Part shown: positions 33,804-43,557 of the stretch, in pieces | Numbering within the stretch: the stretch's first letter is position 1 | How the letters are laid out: each line of letters begins with the position of its first letter | NCBI GenBank assembly: GCA_026416095.1 | Contig: JAOAFV010000038.1 | Location: 1 to 52,259, forward strand | DNA from: Bacteroidales bacterium | GTDB taxonomy: Bacteria; Bacteroidota; Bacteroidia; Bacteroidales; GWA2-32-17 | Length of the DNA: 52,259 nucleotides | Direction: 5' to 3' | The notes under the pieces: generated by a model | Databases searched by the model: none | What the model was told of the DNA's origin: nothing | Seen by the model: the letters and a program-made list of their open reading frames with translations, nothing else | Program-made: the position numbers and the translations under genes

Positions 33804-34522
33804 TTTTTTTTGCTAAAATTAATAAAATTGTATTTTAGAAAATATTTTATTTTGATATCTTAATAACATGCTGTAAACAATAATACCCAAGAATACTAAG
33901 TTGTAAAATGAAAGTTTAAATACAATTAAAAGTTGTCTTTAAATGATAAGTAAATTATTTTTTGATAAAATAAAAGTTTTGTGAAATATTCTCAAGAAGT
34001 TGCAATAATGTGAGCACTAATTTTTTTAAGTATTATAAAAAGAATTATGCAATTGGTTTTTTATATTTTACAACATACGTAGAACAAGACGAAGGGAATT
34101 TTTTAAGAGAGGGAATAATTTAGAAATTGTAGTTTGTAGATCGTTGAAATGTAATAAAGTATAGCTATAATCTTAAGGTAATTACGAATTAGAAAAAGTT
34201 AGAGACTTTGAATTGTTTTAATGAGTTATTTTTGCTTTTTACCTGTTATTAACATCCTTGATACTACTGTCGGCATCGGGCTTTAATTGGCAATTTCTGC
34301 TGTTTACTCATAAAATTATAAAAATTCATACTTTCCTTGTATTGCAAAAGATCAACATTTTTAGTATTTTTTTGCATTTTTGCAAAGCTTTCATTGCTAC
34401 ATAAAAGCTATTATAGTCTCTTAATTGCATAGTAATAAGCTAAAATTTAAATTTTTAATTTTTTTATTTCTGATAAAATTCATAAATAATTAAAACTCTT
34501 TATTATTAACTTCGAGAAAAAA
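33804..34522. other. 0.7 kb intergenic region
   Basis: AT-rich, mostly featureless. A 37-codon minus-strand frame at 34264-34377 is listed separately, and a plus-strand hydrophobic open stretch without start overlaps it (about 34231-34404). A near-consensus -7 box TAACTTCG (34507-34514) precedes sufB. Nothing else was seen. Confidence 0.4.
34264..34377 (-). CDS. Possible small protein or gene fragment (37 residues)
   Basis: ATG-started frame MQKNTKNVDLLQYKESMNFY continuing to ...KLPIKARCRQ and TAG. The composition looks protein-like, and the frame stays open ten codons upstream of the ATG. No promoter, no family. It may be the C-terminal scrap of a lost gene. Low confidence. Confidence 0.2.
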   Translation of the reverse strand: MQKNTKNVDLLQYKESMNFYNFMSKQQKLPIKARCRQ

Positions 34523-35956
34523 ATGGAGGATAAGGATACAATAAAAAATATAACTGAACAAGAATATAAATTTGGCTTTGTTTCAAATATAGATACTGAA
34601 TATTTTCCGCGAGGTATTAACGAGGAAATAATAAAAGAAATATCTAAAAAGAAGGAAGAGCCAGAATTTATGCTTGATTTTCGCTTGAAAGCTTTTAATA
34701 AATGGAAAACGATGAAAATGCCTCAATGGGCCAATCTTAAAATACCTGATATAGATTATCAGAATATAATATACTATGCGGCACCAAAGAATAAACCCAC
34801 ATCACTCAACGATATAGATCCCGAAATTCTTAGAACATTTGAAAAGCTTGGTATTCCTCTCGACGAACAAAAACAATTACTTGGCGTAGCTGTTGATGCT
34901 GTATTAGATAGCGTATCGGTGAAAACTACGTTTAAAGAAACTCTTGCCAATCTTGGAATAATATTTTGCTCAATAAGCGAAGCAATAAAATCATATCCTG
35001 ATCTTGTAAAAAAATATTTAGGTAGTGTTGTACCAATTTCAGATAATTTTTTTGCTGCTTTAAATTCGGCCGTTTTTAGCGATGGTTCTTTTGTATATAT
35101 CCCCAAAGGAGTTAGATGCCCAATAGAACTCTCTACTTATTTCAGGATTAATGCATACAATACCGGCCAGTTTGAAAGAACACTTATTATTGCCGATGAA
35201 AATTCTTATGTTAGTTATCTTGAAGGATGTACCGCACCTATGCGAGATGAAAATCAATTACATGCAGCTGTTGTTGAATTAATTGCTTTACCTGGTGCCG
35301 AAATAAAATACTCCACTGTTCAAAATTGGTATCCAGGTGACAAGAATGGCAATGGTGGAATTTTTAACTTCGTAACTAAAAGAGGAATATGTTACGAAAA
35401 TGCAAAAATTTCATGGACACAAGTTGAAACAGGTTCTGCCATTACTTGGAAATATCCTTCGTGTATACTAAGAGGAGATAATTCTGTTGGTGAATTCTAT
35501 TCAATTGCTGTTACTAAAAATTACCAACAGGCCGATACAGGCACAAAAATGATTCACATTGGCAAAAATACACGAAGCCGTATTGTATCGAAAGGAATCT
35601 CGGCTGGATATAGTAATAATACATATCGTGGACTTGTAAAAATTATGAAAGGAGCAGAAAATGCAAGGAATTACACTCAATGCGACTCATTACTTATTGG
35701 CGACAAATGCGGAGCTCACACTTTCCCTTACATCGAAATAGAAAATCCAACAGCTATTGCAGAACACGAAGCAACAACTTCGAAAATTAATGAAGACCAA
35801 CTATTTTATTGTAATCAGCGTGGAATAAAAACCGAGGACGCTATTGCACTAATTATTAGTGGTTATGTTAAAGAAGTTATTAATAAATTACCTATGGAAT
35901 TTGCTATTGAAGCTCAAAAACTATTGCAAATAACATTAGATAGTAGTATTGGCTAA
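34523..35956 (+). CDS. sufB: Fe-S cluster assembly scaffold protein SufB
   Basis: Core scaffold of the SUF system: SufB with SufC and SufD builds Fe-S clusters in the cytosol. 477 residues, normal length. Typical runs are [60 protein letters not shown], and in the beta-helix end [20 protein letters not shown] followed by [17 protein letters not shown]. The cysteine in LEGCTAPM and the late [18 protein letters not shown] are present. ATG 34523 follows a near-consensus -7 box by eight bases. sufC follows 10 bases after the stop. No sufS, sufE or sufA lies in the window. Confidence 0.96.
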   Translation: MEDKDTIKNITEQEYKFGFVSNIDTEYFPRGINEEIIKEISKKKEEPEFMLDFRLKAFNKWKTMKMPQWANLKIPDIDYQNIIYYAAPKNKPTSLNDIDPEILRTFEKLGIPLDEQKQLLGVAVDAVLDSVSVKTTFKETLANLGIIFCSISEAIKSYPDLVKKYLGSVVPISDNFFAALNSAVFSDGSFVYIPKGVRCPIELSTYFRINAYNTGQFERTLIIADENSYVSYLEGCTAPMRDENQLHAAVVELIALPGAEIKYSTVQNWYPGDKNGNGGIFNFVTKRGICYENAKISWTQVETGSAITWKYPSCILRGDNSVGEFYSIAVTKNYQQADTGTKMIHIGKNTRSRIVSKGISAGYSNNTYRGLVKIMKGAENARNYTQCDSLLIGDKCGAHTFPYIEIENPTAIAEHEATTSKINEDQLFYCNQRGIKTEDAIALIISGYVKEVINKLPMEFAIEAQKLLQITLDSSIG

Positions 35957-35966
35957 AATTTACTTT

Positions 35967-36719
35967 ATGCTAACAATAAAAAATTTAAAAGTAAAAGTAG
36001 AAGGAAAAGAGATTTTGAAAGGTATAAATTTGGAAGTAAAAAAAGGAGAAACACACGCCATAATGGGGCCAAATGGCTCAGGGAAAAGTACCCTTGCAGC
36101 TGTTCTTGCTGGCCGTAATTATATGGAAATCACAGAAGGAGAAGTTTATTTCAATAACGAAAATCTCTTAATGCTTAAGCCCGAAGAAAGGGCTCAAAAG
36201 GGATTGTTCCTTGGGTTTCAGTACCCCATTGAAATTCCAGGAGTAACAATGATTAATTTTCTCAAAACTTCATTAAACGAAATTAGAAAAGCACAAAATC
36301 TTGAACCATTAAATGCCGTTGATTTCTTAAAATTTATCAAAGAAAAAAAAGAATTAGTACCTTTTGGTTTTGAACTAACTGGTAGACATGTTAATGAGGG
36401 GTTTTCGGGAGGAGAAAAAAAGAAAAACGAAGTTTTTCAAATGTTGGTCCTTAATCCAACCCTCGCTATTCTCGACGAAATTGATAGTGGCCTTGATATT
36501 GATGCTTTAAAAGTAGTTGCTAATGCTATAAACAATTTCAAAAATGACGAAAATGCCGTTATTCTCATTACCCATTATCAACGATTGTTAAATTATGTTA
36601 TACCCGATTTTGTGCACATATTTTACGATGGAAAAATTATTAAAAGTGGCGATAAAACTTTGGCCTTCGAACTTGAAGAAAAAGGTTACGATTGGATAAA
36701 AGAATCTGTTTCATCTTAA
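35967..36719 (+). CDS. sufC: Fe-S cluster assembly ATPase SufC
   Basis: ABC-type ATPase subunit of SufBCD, 250 residues. Walker A GPNGSGKST, Q-loop in LGFQYPIEIPGVT, signature FSGGEKKKNEVFQM with the SufC-specific extra lysines, Walker B LAILDEIDSGLDIDAL and the H-loop in ILITHYQRLL are all intact. The frame opens at TTG 35949 inside sufB, but ATG 35967 (MLTIKNLKVKVEG) is the natural start: the first beta strand begins there and the length is then typical. It lies 10 bases after the sufB stop and five bases before sufD, so the three genes form one operon. Confidence 0.96.
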   Translation: MLTIKNLKVKVEGKEILKGINLEVKKGETHAIMGPNGSGKSTLAAVLAGRNYMEITEGEVYFNNENLLMLKPEERAQKGLFLGFQYPIEIPGVTMINFLKTSLNEIRKAQNLEPLNAVDFLKFIKEKKELVPFGFELTGRHVNEGFSGGEKKKNEVFQMLVLNPTLAILDEIDSGLDIDALKVVANAINNFKNDENAVILITHYQRLLNYVIPDFVHIFYDGKIIKSGDKTLAFELEEKGYDWIKESVSS

Positions 36720-36724
36720 ATCAT

Positions 36725-38050
36725 ATGGAAACTATTCATTTAATAAAAGAAAATTTTACAAAACATATAACAAATTTTAATAATAAAGAACTTATTAATT
36801 TTAAAAATTCTCATTTTAACAATGTTTTAAATTTTGGCTTACCGCAAAGAGGAAACAAAAAGTATTTAAACTTTGAATTCATTAAATATCTTTCAAACGA
36901 AAATATCAATTTAAAAAGTAACAACAATTACATTCTTGATGTTGAAGAAATATTTAAATGCGATGTGCCCGATTTAAATGTTTTTACAATTTTTACTATC
37001 AATGGCTTTTACTACAAAAACAATAATTTAAGACATCTTCAAAACGAAGGAGTTATTATTAAAACTATTTCTAATGAACAACAGTTACAAGATTATGTAA
37101 GTAACAGTTCTAATAATAACGATTTTTTATCGGATTTAGTTGATTCTTTTTTTAACGAAATAATTCTTATACATATACCAAAAGGTATTAAATTAAGCAA
37201 ACCACTTCAAATTATTAATCTTATATACGAATACTATAGTATACAATCGTATATAAAATTTATTCTACTAAACGAAAGCGAAGAGGAAAACGATATTATA
37301 TTATGCAATCATTCCATTGGTGATAATGTATACATATTTGGTATAAATATTAATGTTATCCTTAAGGCTAATTCTAAAATTAACATATACCAAATGCAAA
37401 ATATAAACGACAAAACATTTCACTTTGTTAATTCTTTTGTAAATCAAGAATATAACTCAAAATTAAAAATAGTTTCGGTAACACTCAGATCGGGAATATT
37501 TCGAAATAATACAGAAATATCACTAAATAATCAATTGGCTGAAAGTAAAATTTATGGTTTGTGGCTTACCGATAAAGAACAGATTACCGAATACCATACA
37601 AACATAGAACATAACTCACCAAATACAAGTAGCTTACAGCTATTCAAATCTATACTCGACAATAAAGCTACTGGCATATATAGTGGTAAGATTGTTGTTA
37701 AAAAAAATTCACAAAAAGTTACAGCATATCAGTCAAATAAAAACTTACTAATTTCTAAAGAAGCTAAAATAAAATCGTTACCCCATCTTGAAATATATGC
37801 CGACGACGTTAAGTGTTCGCATGGTTCAGCTACAGGCAAACTCGACGATGATGCTTTGTTTTATCTTATATCAAGAGGCATTCCACATAAAGAAGCATGC
37901 ATATTATTAATGGAAGCATTTTCGTCGGAAATAGTTAACAAAGTAGATATAGAATCACTCAAAAATTCACTTCAACATTTAGTTAATAAGCGCTTACGTG
38001 GCGAACTTGAATACTGTCATAGATGTAACATTTGTAAAACCGACCAATAA
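36725..38050 (+). CDS. sufD: Fe-S cluster assembly protein SufD
   Basis: Beta-helical partner of SufB and SufC, 441 residues. The N-terminal half is divergent, as is common for SufD. The C-terminal half has the family runs HTNIEHNSPNTSSLQLFKSI, ATGIYSGKIVVKKNSQKV, KSLPHLEIYADDVKCSHGSA, TGKLDDDALFYLISRGIPHK and EACILLMEAFSSEIVNKV. The frame also opens at TTG 36692 within sufC, but ATG 36725 (METIHLIKENF) avoids that overlap and sits five bases after the sufC stop. Weaker conservation than SufB is expected. The end carries an unusual cysteine/histidine tail, YCHRCNICKTDQ, that could bind metal. Confidence 0.93.
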   Translation: METIHLIKENFTKHITNFNNKELINFKNSHFNNVLNFGLPQRGNKKYLNFEFIKYLSNENINLKSNNNYILDVEEIFKCDVPDLNVFTIFTINGFYYKNNNLRHLQNEGVIIKTISNEQQLQDYVSNSSNNNDFLSDLVDSFFNEIILIHIPKGIKLSKPLQIINLIYEYYSIQSYIKFILLNESEEENDIILCNHSIGDNVYIFGININVILKANSKINIYQMQNINDKTFHFVNSFVNQEYNSKLKIVSVTLRSGIFRNNTEISLNNQLAESKIYGLWLTDKEQITEYHTNIEHNSPNTSSLQLFKSILDNKATGIYSGKIVVKKNSQKVTAYQSNKNLLISKEAKIKSLPHLEIYADDVKCSHGSATGKLDDDALFYLISRGIPHKEACILLMEAFSSEIVNKVDIESLKNSLQHLVNKRLRGELEYCHRCNICKTDQ

Positions 38051-38107
38051 CTCCAGAATTTACAACTTTATTGTGTTTATTGTTTTAATGAATTTTCAAA
38101 TACTTAC

Positions 38108-38115
38108 TATATTTG
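38108..38115 (+). promoter_or_regulatory. -7 box TATATTTG before the MscS-type channel gene
   Basis: Exact TAnnTTTG match 18 bases before ATG 38134. No well-placed -33 element. Suggests the channel is transcribed apart from sufBCD. Confidence 0.45.
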
Positions 38116-38133
38116 TAAAAAATCAAGATTCTT

Positions 38134-39378
38134 ATGATTCAATCATTAAAAGACCTTCTATTAAGCTTTGGTTTAAGCCAACAGTGGGCTGAGTTTTTTA
38201 AAATACTTATTTCATTTATAGTACTCTTTGGTTTAGCTTACGTTTCAAATTATATAACAAAACGCTTTATTTATTTGATATTTAAAAAAATTGTTAAGAA
38301 AACACCATTTGAATGGGACGATATTCTTTTAAAAAATAAATTTTTTTACAGATTCTCTCATATTGTACCAGCCTTGTTAATCTACATAATATCGCCATAC
38401 ATATTAACTGGTTATCCAAAAGCAATTGTTGCTTTAAACGATTTTGTATACGTTTACTTTGTTGTAATGGGGGTTTTTATTGTAAGTGCTTTTCTCGACT
38501 CTGTTAACGACATATACATGCAAAATCCAATATCAAAAGATAGACCAATTAAAGGAATACTACAGGTAATAAATATTGTAAATTTTCTTATAGGTATTGT
38601 TCTTATTATCTCTATAATATTTCATAAAAATCCTACTTACTTTTTAACGGGCATTGGAGCTTTAAGTGCTGTTCTATTACTTATTTTTAAAGATACTCTG
38701 CTTGGCTTAACTGCAGGTTTTCAATTATCATCAAATAAAATGATAAAAATTGGCGATTGGATATCTATTCCACAAAAAAACGTTGATGGCATTGTTACCG
38801 AAATAACACTTCATACTGTTAAAATCGAAAATTGGGATAAATCAATTGCAATGATTCCATCGTATACACTTGCAAATGAATTATTTATAAACTACGAAGC
38901 AATGTTACTTTCGCAGGCCAGACGTATTAAACGCTCATTATTTATAGATATCAATACTGTAAAATTTCTTTCGTTAGAAGAAATAGAAAATTTGAAAAAT
39001 GTTGAACTTCTTCGCGACTATTTAAACGAAAAACTTGAAGAAATTAAAGAATACAATAAAAATCATAATTTCGATCTACAAAACCCAATAAATGGCAGAT
39101 GGCTTACTAACATAGGTACGTTTAGAATTTATGCTTACAATTATTTACTTAGCTTAGAACACATAAGAAAAGATTTAACGTGTATGGTGCGCCAGTTACC
39201 CCCTTCCGAAAATGGTATACCACTTGAAATTTATGCTTTTAGCAACTACATAGATTGGCATCAATTCGAAAGAGCTCAAGCCGATATTTTCGATCACCTA
39301 ATGGCTGTTATTCCTATTTTTAACTTAAAAATTTATCAGAACCCTACTGGCAACGATTTTGCAAAAATTTTAAGATAA
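38134..39378 (+). CDS. Mechanosensitive ion channel, MscS family (YbdG-like)
   Basis: 414 residues with five hydrophobic helices in the first 190 residues. The pore-lining helix and start of the beta domain read TGIGALSAVLLLIFKDTLLG then LTAGFQLSSNKMIKIGDWIS, the standard MscS pattern. The beta domain continues VDGIVTEITLHTVKIENWDK and IAMIPSYTLANELFINY. A large C-terminal cytoplasmic extension with RRIKRSLFIDINTVKFLS and LEIYAFSNYIDWHQFERAQA resembles the YbdG/MscM group more than small MscS. It acts as an osmotic release valve in the inner membrane. It is 83 bases after sufD with its own -7 box. Confidence 0.9.
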   Translation: MIQSLKDLLLSFGLSQQWAEFFKILISFIVLFGLAYVSNYITKRFIYLIFKKIVKKTPFEWDDILLKNKFFYRFSHIVPALLIYIISPYILTGYPKAIVALNDFVYVYFVVMGVFIVSAFLDSVNDIYMQNPISKDRPIKGILQVINIVNFLIGIVLIISIIFHKNPTYFLTGIGALSAVLLLIFKDTLLGLTAGFQLSSNKMIKIGDWISIPQKNVDGIVTEITLHTVKIENWDKSIAMIPSYTLANELFINYEAMLLSQARRIKRSLFIDINTVKFLSLEEIENLKNVELLRDYLNEKLEEIKEYNKNHNFDLQNPINGRWLTNIGTFRIYAYNYLLSLEHIRKDLTCMVRQLPPSENGIPLEIYAFSNYIDWHQFERAQADIFDHLMAVIPIFNLKIYQNPTGNDFAKILR

Positions 39379-39436
39379 CTATGTAAGAAAACTTTTTATG
39401 TTCTACGCGTTTTTTTATTCATATTAACAGAATTTT

Positions 39437-40276
39437 ATGAAAAAACTTTTTTATGTAATACTTCTTCTTAATTATAACCTTACCTTTTCACAAGACATAA
39501 ATTTTGTCTTTTATAAAATGTTAGAAGAAATTGACAAAATTAACTCAATATCATTTATTATTAATGTAAAGGAAAGATTCTATGATAAAATAAAAACAAG
39601 CAAAGGTTTTTTTAAAATAAACTATAATCCATTTAGACTATATTACAAACAACTTGATCCACCTACTTATGCCGAAGTACTGATAAACGATAAATACAAA
39701 ACACATGCTCTTGTAAACCCTAATAGTTTTCCATTTATAAACTTAAAGTTATCGGTTTACGGAAGCAAATTACGCGAATCACAGCATCACAACCTTTATC
39801 AGGTTGGATACAAATATTTTGCCGATATTATTAGACACCTCATTAAAAAATACAATGTAACCGATCTGAGCAAAATAGGTAACATAATTACTGATTTTAA
39901 TTATAATAACACTTCTTATTACAAAATAACCCTTATAAATAAAAATTATTCTATAATAAACTACAAAGTAGAAGAAAATATAACTCCACAATTTTTAGCT
40001 TTAAAATTAAATTTATGCGACATAAGTATCCTTGAACTTAATCGCTACATGACCGACATTTTTTACGAAATTAAAAAAGGAACTGTAATAAAAATTCCTT
40101 CCGATTACGCTAAAAAAATAGAAATACTTATCGATAAAAAATTATTTATCCCTGTATTAATCAGTGTTTACGACAATAATGGGTTATTCGAAGAATACTA
40201 TTTTGAAAAAATTAAAATTAACTGTAACTTTACCCAAAAAGATTTCGATGAAAACAACGAAGAATATGGGTTTTAA
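39437..40276 (+). CDS. Secreted DUF1571 / LolA-like protein
   Basis: Signal peptide MKKLFYVILLLNYNLTFSQ, then 260 residues resembling DUF1571, a LolA/LolB-like half-barrel for lipid or lipoprotein handling. Matching runs are MLEEIDKINSISFIINVKER, KGFFKINYNPFRLYYKQL, EVLINDKYKTHALVNPNSFP, and a late YEIKKGTVIKIPSDYAKKIE that ends in EEYYFEKIKINCNFTQKDFD. Likely periplasmic. It is 58 bases after the channel gene, same strand, with no clear promoter between, so they may be co-transcribed. The family call is from pattern memory and the role is inferred. Confidence 0.65.
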   Translation: MKKLFYVILLLNYNLTFSQDINFVFYKMLEEIDKINSISFIINVKERFYDKIKTSKGFFKINYNPFRLYYKQLDPPTYAEVLINDKYKTHALVNPNSFPFINLKLSVYGSKLRESQHHNLYQVGYKYFADIIRHLIKKYNVTDLSKIGNIITDFNYNNTSYYKITLINKNYSIINYKVEENITPQFLALKLNLCDISILELNRYMTDIFYEIKKGTVIKIPSDYAKKIEILIDKKLFIPVLISVYDNNGLFEEYYFEKIKINCNFTQKDFDENNEEYGF

Positions 40277-40610
40277 TTATCTAACGCTTAATTATTCTTT
40301 CTTTGCTCTTAATTTAACATTCTTTTCAAAAAGAAATTTAAACTTATAAAAAAAATTATGGCAAAAACAATACATATTCCAAAAAACTAACTGTTACAAA
40401 GATGCAATTAAACTTTAATTATATTATTGAAAAGAGTATTAAATTCTAAAAAATGAAACTACATTGTAAAAACAATCCCCTAATTCTGGTATCAATAGAA
40501 AAGAAAGAATACAATGAAACTTTAAAAAAAATAGTAAAATTAAAAATATTAAATATTTGTTTTAAAAACATAAACATAACATTTGTCAATAAATTTATAA
40601 ATAAGATAAT
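40277..40610. other. Intergenic region with a possible small gene
   Basis: AT-rich. It contains a ten-codon ATG frame (MAKTIHIPKN, 40357-40389), judged too short to call, and the 53-codon frame listed at 40453-40614. No terminator or full -7 match was seen. Confidence 0.4.
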
Positions 40611-40614
40611 ATGA
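40453..40614 (+). CDS. Possible small protein coupled to the pseudokinase gene
   Basis: 53-residue frame MKLHCKNNPLILVSIEKKEY... ending KFINKII. Its TGA stop overlaps the ATG of the downstream hybrid kinase-like gene as ATGA, the arrangement used for translational coupling in the TMTC-purB operon. It is lysine- and isoleucine-rich with no motif that I recognise. In DNA this AT-rich such a frame can occur by chance, so confidence is low. Confidence 0.3.
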   Translation: MKLHCKNNPLILVSIEKKEYNETLKKIVKLKILNICFKNINITFVNKFINKII

Positions 40615-43031
40615 TTGAATTACTTAGTACTTTAAACAAAATTTCGAAAGAACTTGCTGTATCGGTAATAGATAAACAAAAGTCGTTACAAATAATTTAT
40701 GAAAATTTAGTAAATGTGTTAAACATTAAAAATATTATTTACTTTCAATTAGAGAAAACCAATATAACTCCATTATTGGCAGTATTCGATTTTTCAGAAA
40801 AGAAAATAAATGCAGATTTTTATAAAGAAAGTTCTATAAAACAACTAAAAAATGGTATATACGAAGTCAATAAAACAAACAACAATTTTAATTTAATTAA
40901 CGCAAATTACAACAAAATATTATTATCATCTGTTTTTTTAAACAATGAATTACTTGGCTATTTAGCTTTTTATTCAGAAAAAGAAAATTTCAATTTACCA
41001 GAATTAGAACTTATTGAAAACATTTCTTACAAATGGGGAAGTATCATTGGAACTCATGAAAGTTTTCAGATAATTATCGAAAAACAAAAAAATTTTGAAA
41101 ACATTCTTAACAACTTTCAAGACATTGTATTGATTGTAAGCAAAAACGAGAATGTTATATTTCATAATAAAGCATTAACAGAAATAATTGGTATTACCGA
41201 CGAAGAGACGACAGAAATAAAACTTAGTGATATTTTTTTCGAAGAATATAAATACGATTTATATAATGCAATAGACAAAATATTTTCAGGTAGCCCTTAC
41301 GAATTTTGTTATGTTCCTTTAAAATCCTTTAGCAACGATATAATACCTGCAGAATCATTCATTACAAAAATAACATGGTATGACGACGAAAAATTATTTT
41401 TTGTAATAAGAGACTTAAAAAAATACAAAGATATTGAAGAAAAACTAAAGAATGTTCAAGAACAATACGAAAACATAAAAGCTTTGTTTTTTAAAACAAT
41501 TAATGGCTTAAGCTTTTCAATGAGAACTCCTCTTTATTCTATTATTGGAATAGCTGAATTATTAAACAAAACAAATCTTAACTCTCAACAAAAGAACTAT
41601 TTGAATGTTTTAAAAAATGCTGGTGAACAAGCAATTCATTATGTAGAGCAATTGTTTAATATGACATACTTAGAACATGGGAAAATTATACCACAAAAAG
41701 TTGCTTTCTCCCTTAAAAATACCCTGATTAAAATTTTAAACTTATTCTATCTAAAATCAACATTTAAAGGAGTAGAAATTATTTGTGAATATGTTGACAT
41801 AGGAGAAGATTATTACTTACGCGGCGATGAAAATAAATTGTTCTTAATTATTCAAAACATACTTGAATATTCTTTACGTAATACAAAAAAAGGTAAAATA
41901 ATTATAAATATCAACAAAGACGAAAAAAATAATTTAATCATCGATATTCACGATAGTGGCATTATACTTTCACCAGAAAAAACAACCGAATTAATAAAAT
42001 GTTGCAAATATTTAACTCCCTATTTTGATACTGCTACAAAAGAGTTAGAATTCGAATTGACTATTGCATACAACTTTGCAAAATATTTGAACGGAGAATT
42101 TACATTCGAAGGCATTCCTCACTATGGCAATAGATATAAATTAATCTTACCATTAGAAGAAAGTACTTTCAACGAAGTAGAAATTCAAAAAGCAAAATAT
42201 TCTTTTGACATTCACCAAGAAAAACTTGAAAACATTAAAATTTTAATTGTCGAAGACGATATATTTAATCAATATATTTTAAAAGAATACCTTGTTCAAC
42301 TAAATGCAAATATAGATACAGCAAACGATGGGAAATCGGCAATTGAACTACTAAGAAAAAACTTATATTCATTAGTTATAGTTGATATTCGCTTGCCCGA
42401 CATGAATGGAAAGGAAATATTAAATTTTATTAAAAACAATCTACAACCTCCCTATAATAAAATTCCTGTTATCGCTATCACAGCTAATGCCGATATTAAC
42501 GAACATAACGATTTACTAAACTACGGTTTTAACGATACTATAACAAAACCAGCATCTCTTCCAGTAATATACTCTAAGATATTAAAACAAATTGGATATT
42601 CAAAAAAAATTTTCGACGAAAAAATAAAAGAACAAATAAATAAAGTTATTTTTAAAGAAGTTACAGAAGAATTTTACAATCTCGAAAACTTTAAAAGTTC
42701 TTTGAACAACGACACAAAAGCTATTATCAATTTACTTGAAATTTTTATAAAACAAACAACCACTAACCTTGAATTGCTCAATAAAGCCCAAAAAGAAAAA
42801 AACTTAGCAGAAATTGATTTTATTACTCATAAAATGCGACCTTCTTTATCTTTACTAGGAATGAAAAAGGCCGAAGAACTAGTTGCTCTTATAAATTCTT
42901 CGGCCAAAAATAACTTTGAAATTGAACGTATTGCCTCAAATATCTCTAAGTTACAACAAGTATTAATTTTTACTTTTGAATTATTAAAAGAAGAAATAAA
43001 AAAACTTAAAGAGCAATTAAGCAATGGCTAA
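40611..43031 (+). CDS. Hybrid histidine-kinase-like protein without phosphoacceptor His (GAF-PAS-DHp-CA-REC-HPt)
   Basis: 806 residues, no membrane helix, so cytosolic. In order: GAF-like sensor (about 1-155), PAS (about 165-285; IVLIVSKNENVIFHNKALTE), DHp helix (about 290-355), ATPase-like domain (about 395-515), receiver (about 542-665) and HPt (about 690-795). The H box reads SFSMRTPLYSIIGIAELL: the His of the usual SHEIRTPLN is Phe302 (codon TTT at 41514-41516). The ATPase boxes are also worn: NILEYSL for the N box, DSGIILS for G1, EFELTIAY for G2. The receiver keeps Asp592 (VVDIRLPD context) and Lys647 (TKPAS); the HPt keeps His740 (THKMRPSLSLLG). It is likely a pseudokinase scaffold that takes phosphate from another kinase. 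It overlaps the next gene by eight bases. Confidence 0.85.
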   Translation: MIELLSTLNKISKELAVSVIDKQKSLQIIYENLVNVLNIKNIIYFQLEKTNITPLLAVFDFSEKKINADFYKESSIKQLKNGIYEVNKTNNNFNLINANYNKILLSSVFLNNELLGYLAFYSEKENFNLPELELIENISYKWGSIIGTHESFQIIIEKQKNFENILNNFQDIVLIVSKNENVIFHNKALTEIIGITDEETTEIKLSDIFFEEYKYDLYNAIDKIFSGSPYEFCYVPLKSFSNDIIPAESFITKITWYDDEKLFFVIRDLKKYKDIEEKLKNVQEQYENIKALFFKTINGLSFSMRTPLYSIIGIAELLNKTNLNSQQKNYLNVLKNAGEQAIHYVEQLFNMTYLEHGKIIPQKVAFSLKNTLIKILNLFYLKSTFKGVEIICEYVDIGEDYYLRGDENKLFLIIQNILEYSLRNTKKGKIIININKDEKNNLIIDIHDSGIILSPEKTTELIKCCKYLTPYFDTATKELEFELTIAYNFAKYLNGEFTFEGIPHYGNRYKLILPLEESTFNEVEIQKAKYSFDIHQEKLENIKILIVEDDIFNQYILKEYLVQLNANIDTANDGKSAIELLRKNLYSLVIVDIRLPDMNGKEILNFIKNNLQPPYNKIPVIAITANADINEHNDLLNYGFNDTITKPASLPVIYSKILKQIGYSKKIFDEKIKEQINKVIFKEVTEEFYNLENFKSSLNNDTKAIINLLEIFIKQTTTNLELLNKAQKEKNLAEIDFITHKMRPSLSLLGMKKAEELVALINSSAKNNFEIERIASNISKLQQVLIFTFELLKEEIKKLKEQLSNG

Positions 43032-43545
43032 TATTATTTCTTTAAACGGAAAAACTCCCAAATGGGGTGATGATTGCTTTATTGCTTCGAATGCAACTTT
43101 AATTGGCGATGTTGTTATTGGTAATAGGTGTAGTATTTGGTTTAATGCTGTATTACGGGGCGATGTACATTACATCCGCATAGGCGATGATGTTAATATT
43201 CAAGATTGTGCAGTAATCCATTGTACCTACCAAAAAGCTCCTGTAAAAATAGGTAATAAAGTTTCTATAGCTCATAATGCTGTTGTGCACGGTTGTACAA
43301 TTCACGATTATGTACTAATTGGTATTGGAGCAATTATCCTTGACAACTGTGTAATAAACAGTAATAGCATTATCGCTGCAGGAGCATTATTATTAGAAAA
43401 TACAATTGTCGAAGAAGGAAGTGTATATGCAGGAGTACCAGCAAAAAAAATTAAAGATGTAGATATTAACCTACTTAAAAATCAAATTGAACGCATTGCT
43501 AACAACTACTACCTCTATGCAAGTTGGTATAAACAAACCTTATAA
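43024..43545 (+). CDS. Gamma-carbonic-anhydrase-like hexapeptide-repeat protein
   Basis: 173 residues forming a left-handed beta-helix. Hexapeptide repeats run from IASNATLIGDVVIGNRCSIW through NSIIAAGALLLENTIVEEGS. The family's fixed points are present: SIWFNAVLRGDVHYIRIGDD, NIQDCAVIHC, and KVSIAHNAVVHGCTIHDYVL with the three histidines that bind the metal in Cam-type enzymes. It ends with the typical VYAGVPAKKIKD. Whether it is an active carbonic anhydrase or another YrdA/PaaY-type protein is open. It overlaps the end of the hybrid kinase-like gene by eight bases (ATG within its 3' end), so the two are coupled. Confidence 0.9.
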   Translation: MANIISLNGKTPKWGDDCFIASNATLIGDVVIGNRCSIWFNAVLRGDVHYIRIGDDVNIQDCAVIHCTYQKAPVKIGNKVSIAHNAVVHGCTIHDYVLIGIGAIILDNCVINSNSIIAAGALLLENTIVEEGSVYAGVPAKKIKDVDINLLKNQIERIANNYYLYASWYKQTL

Positions 43546-43557
43546 ATTATTTTAAAA

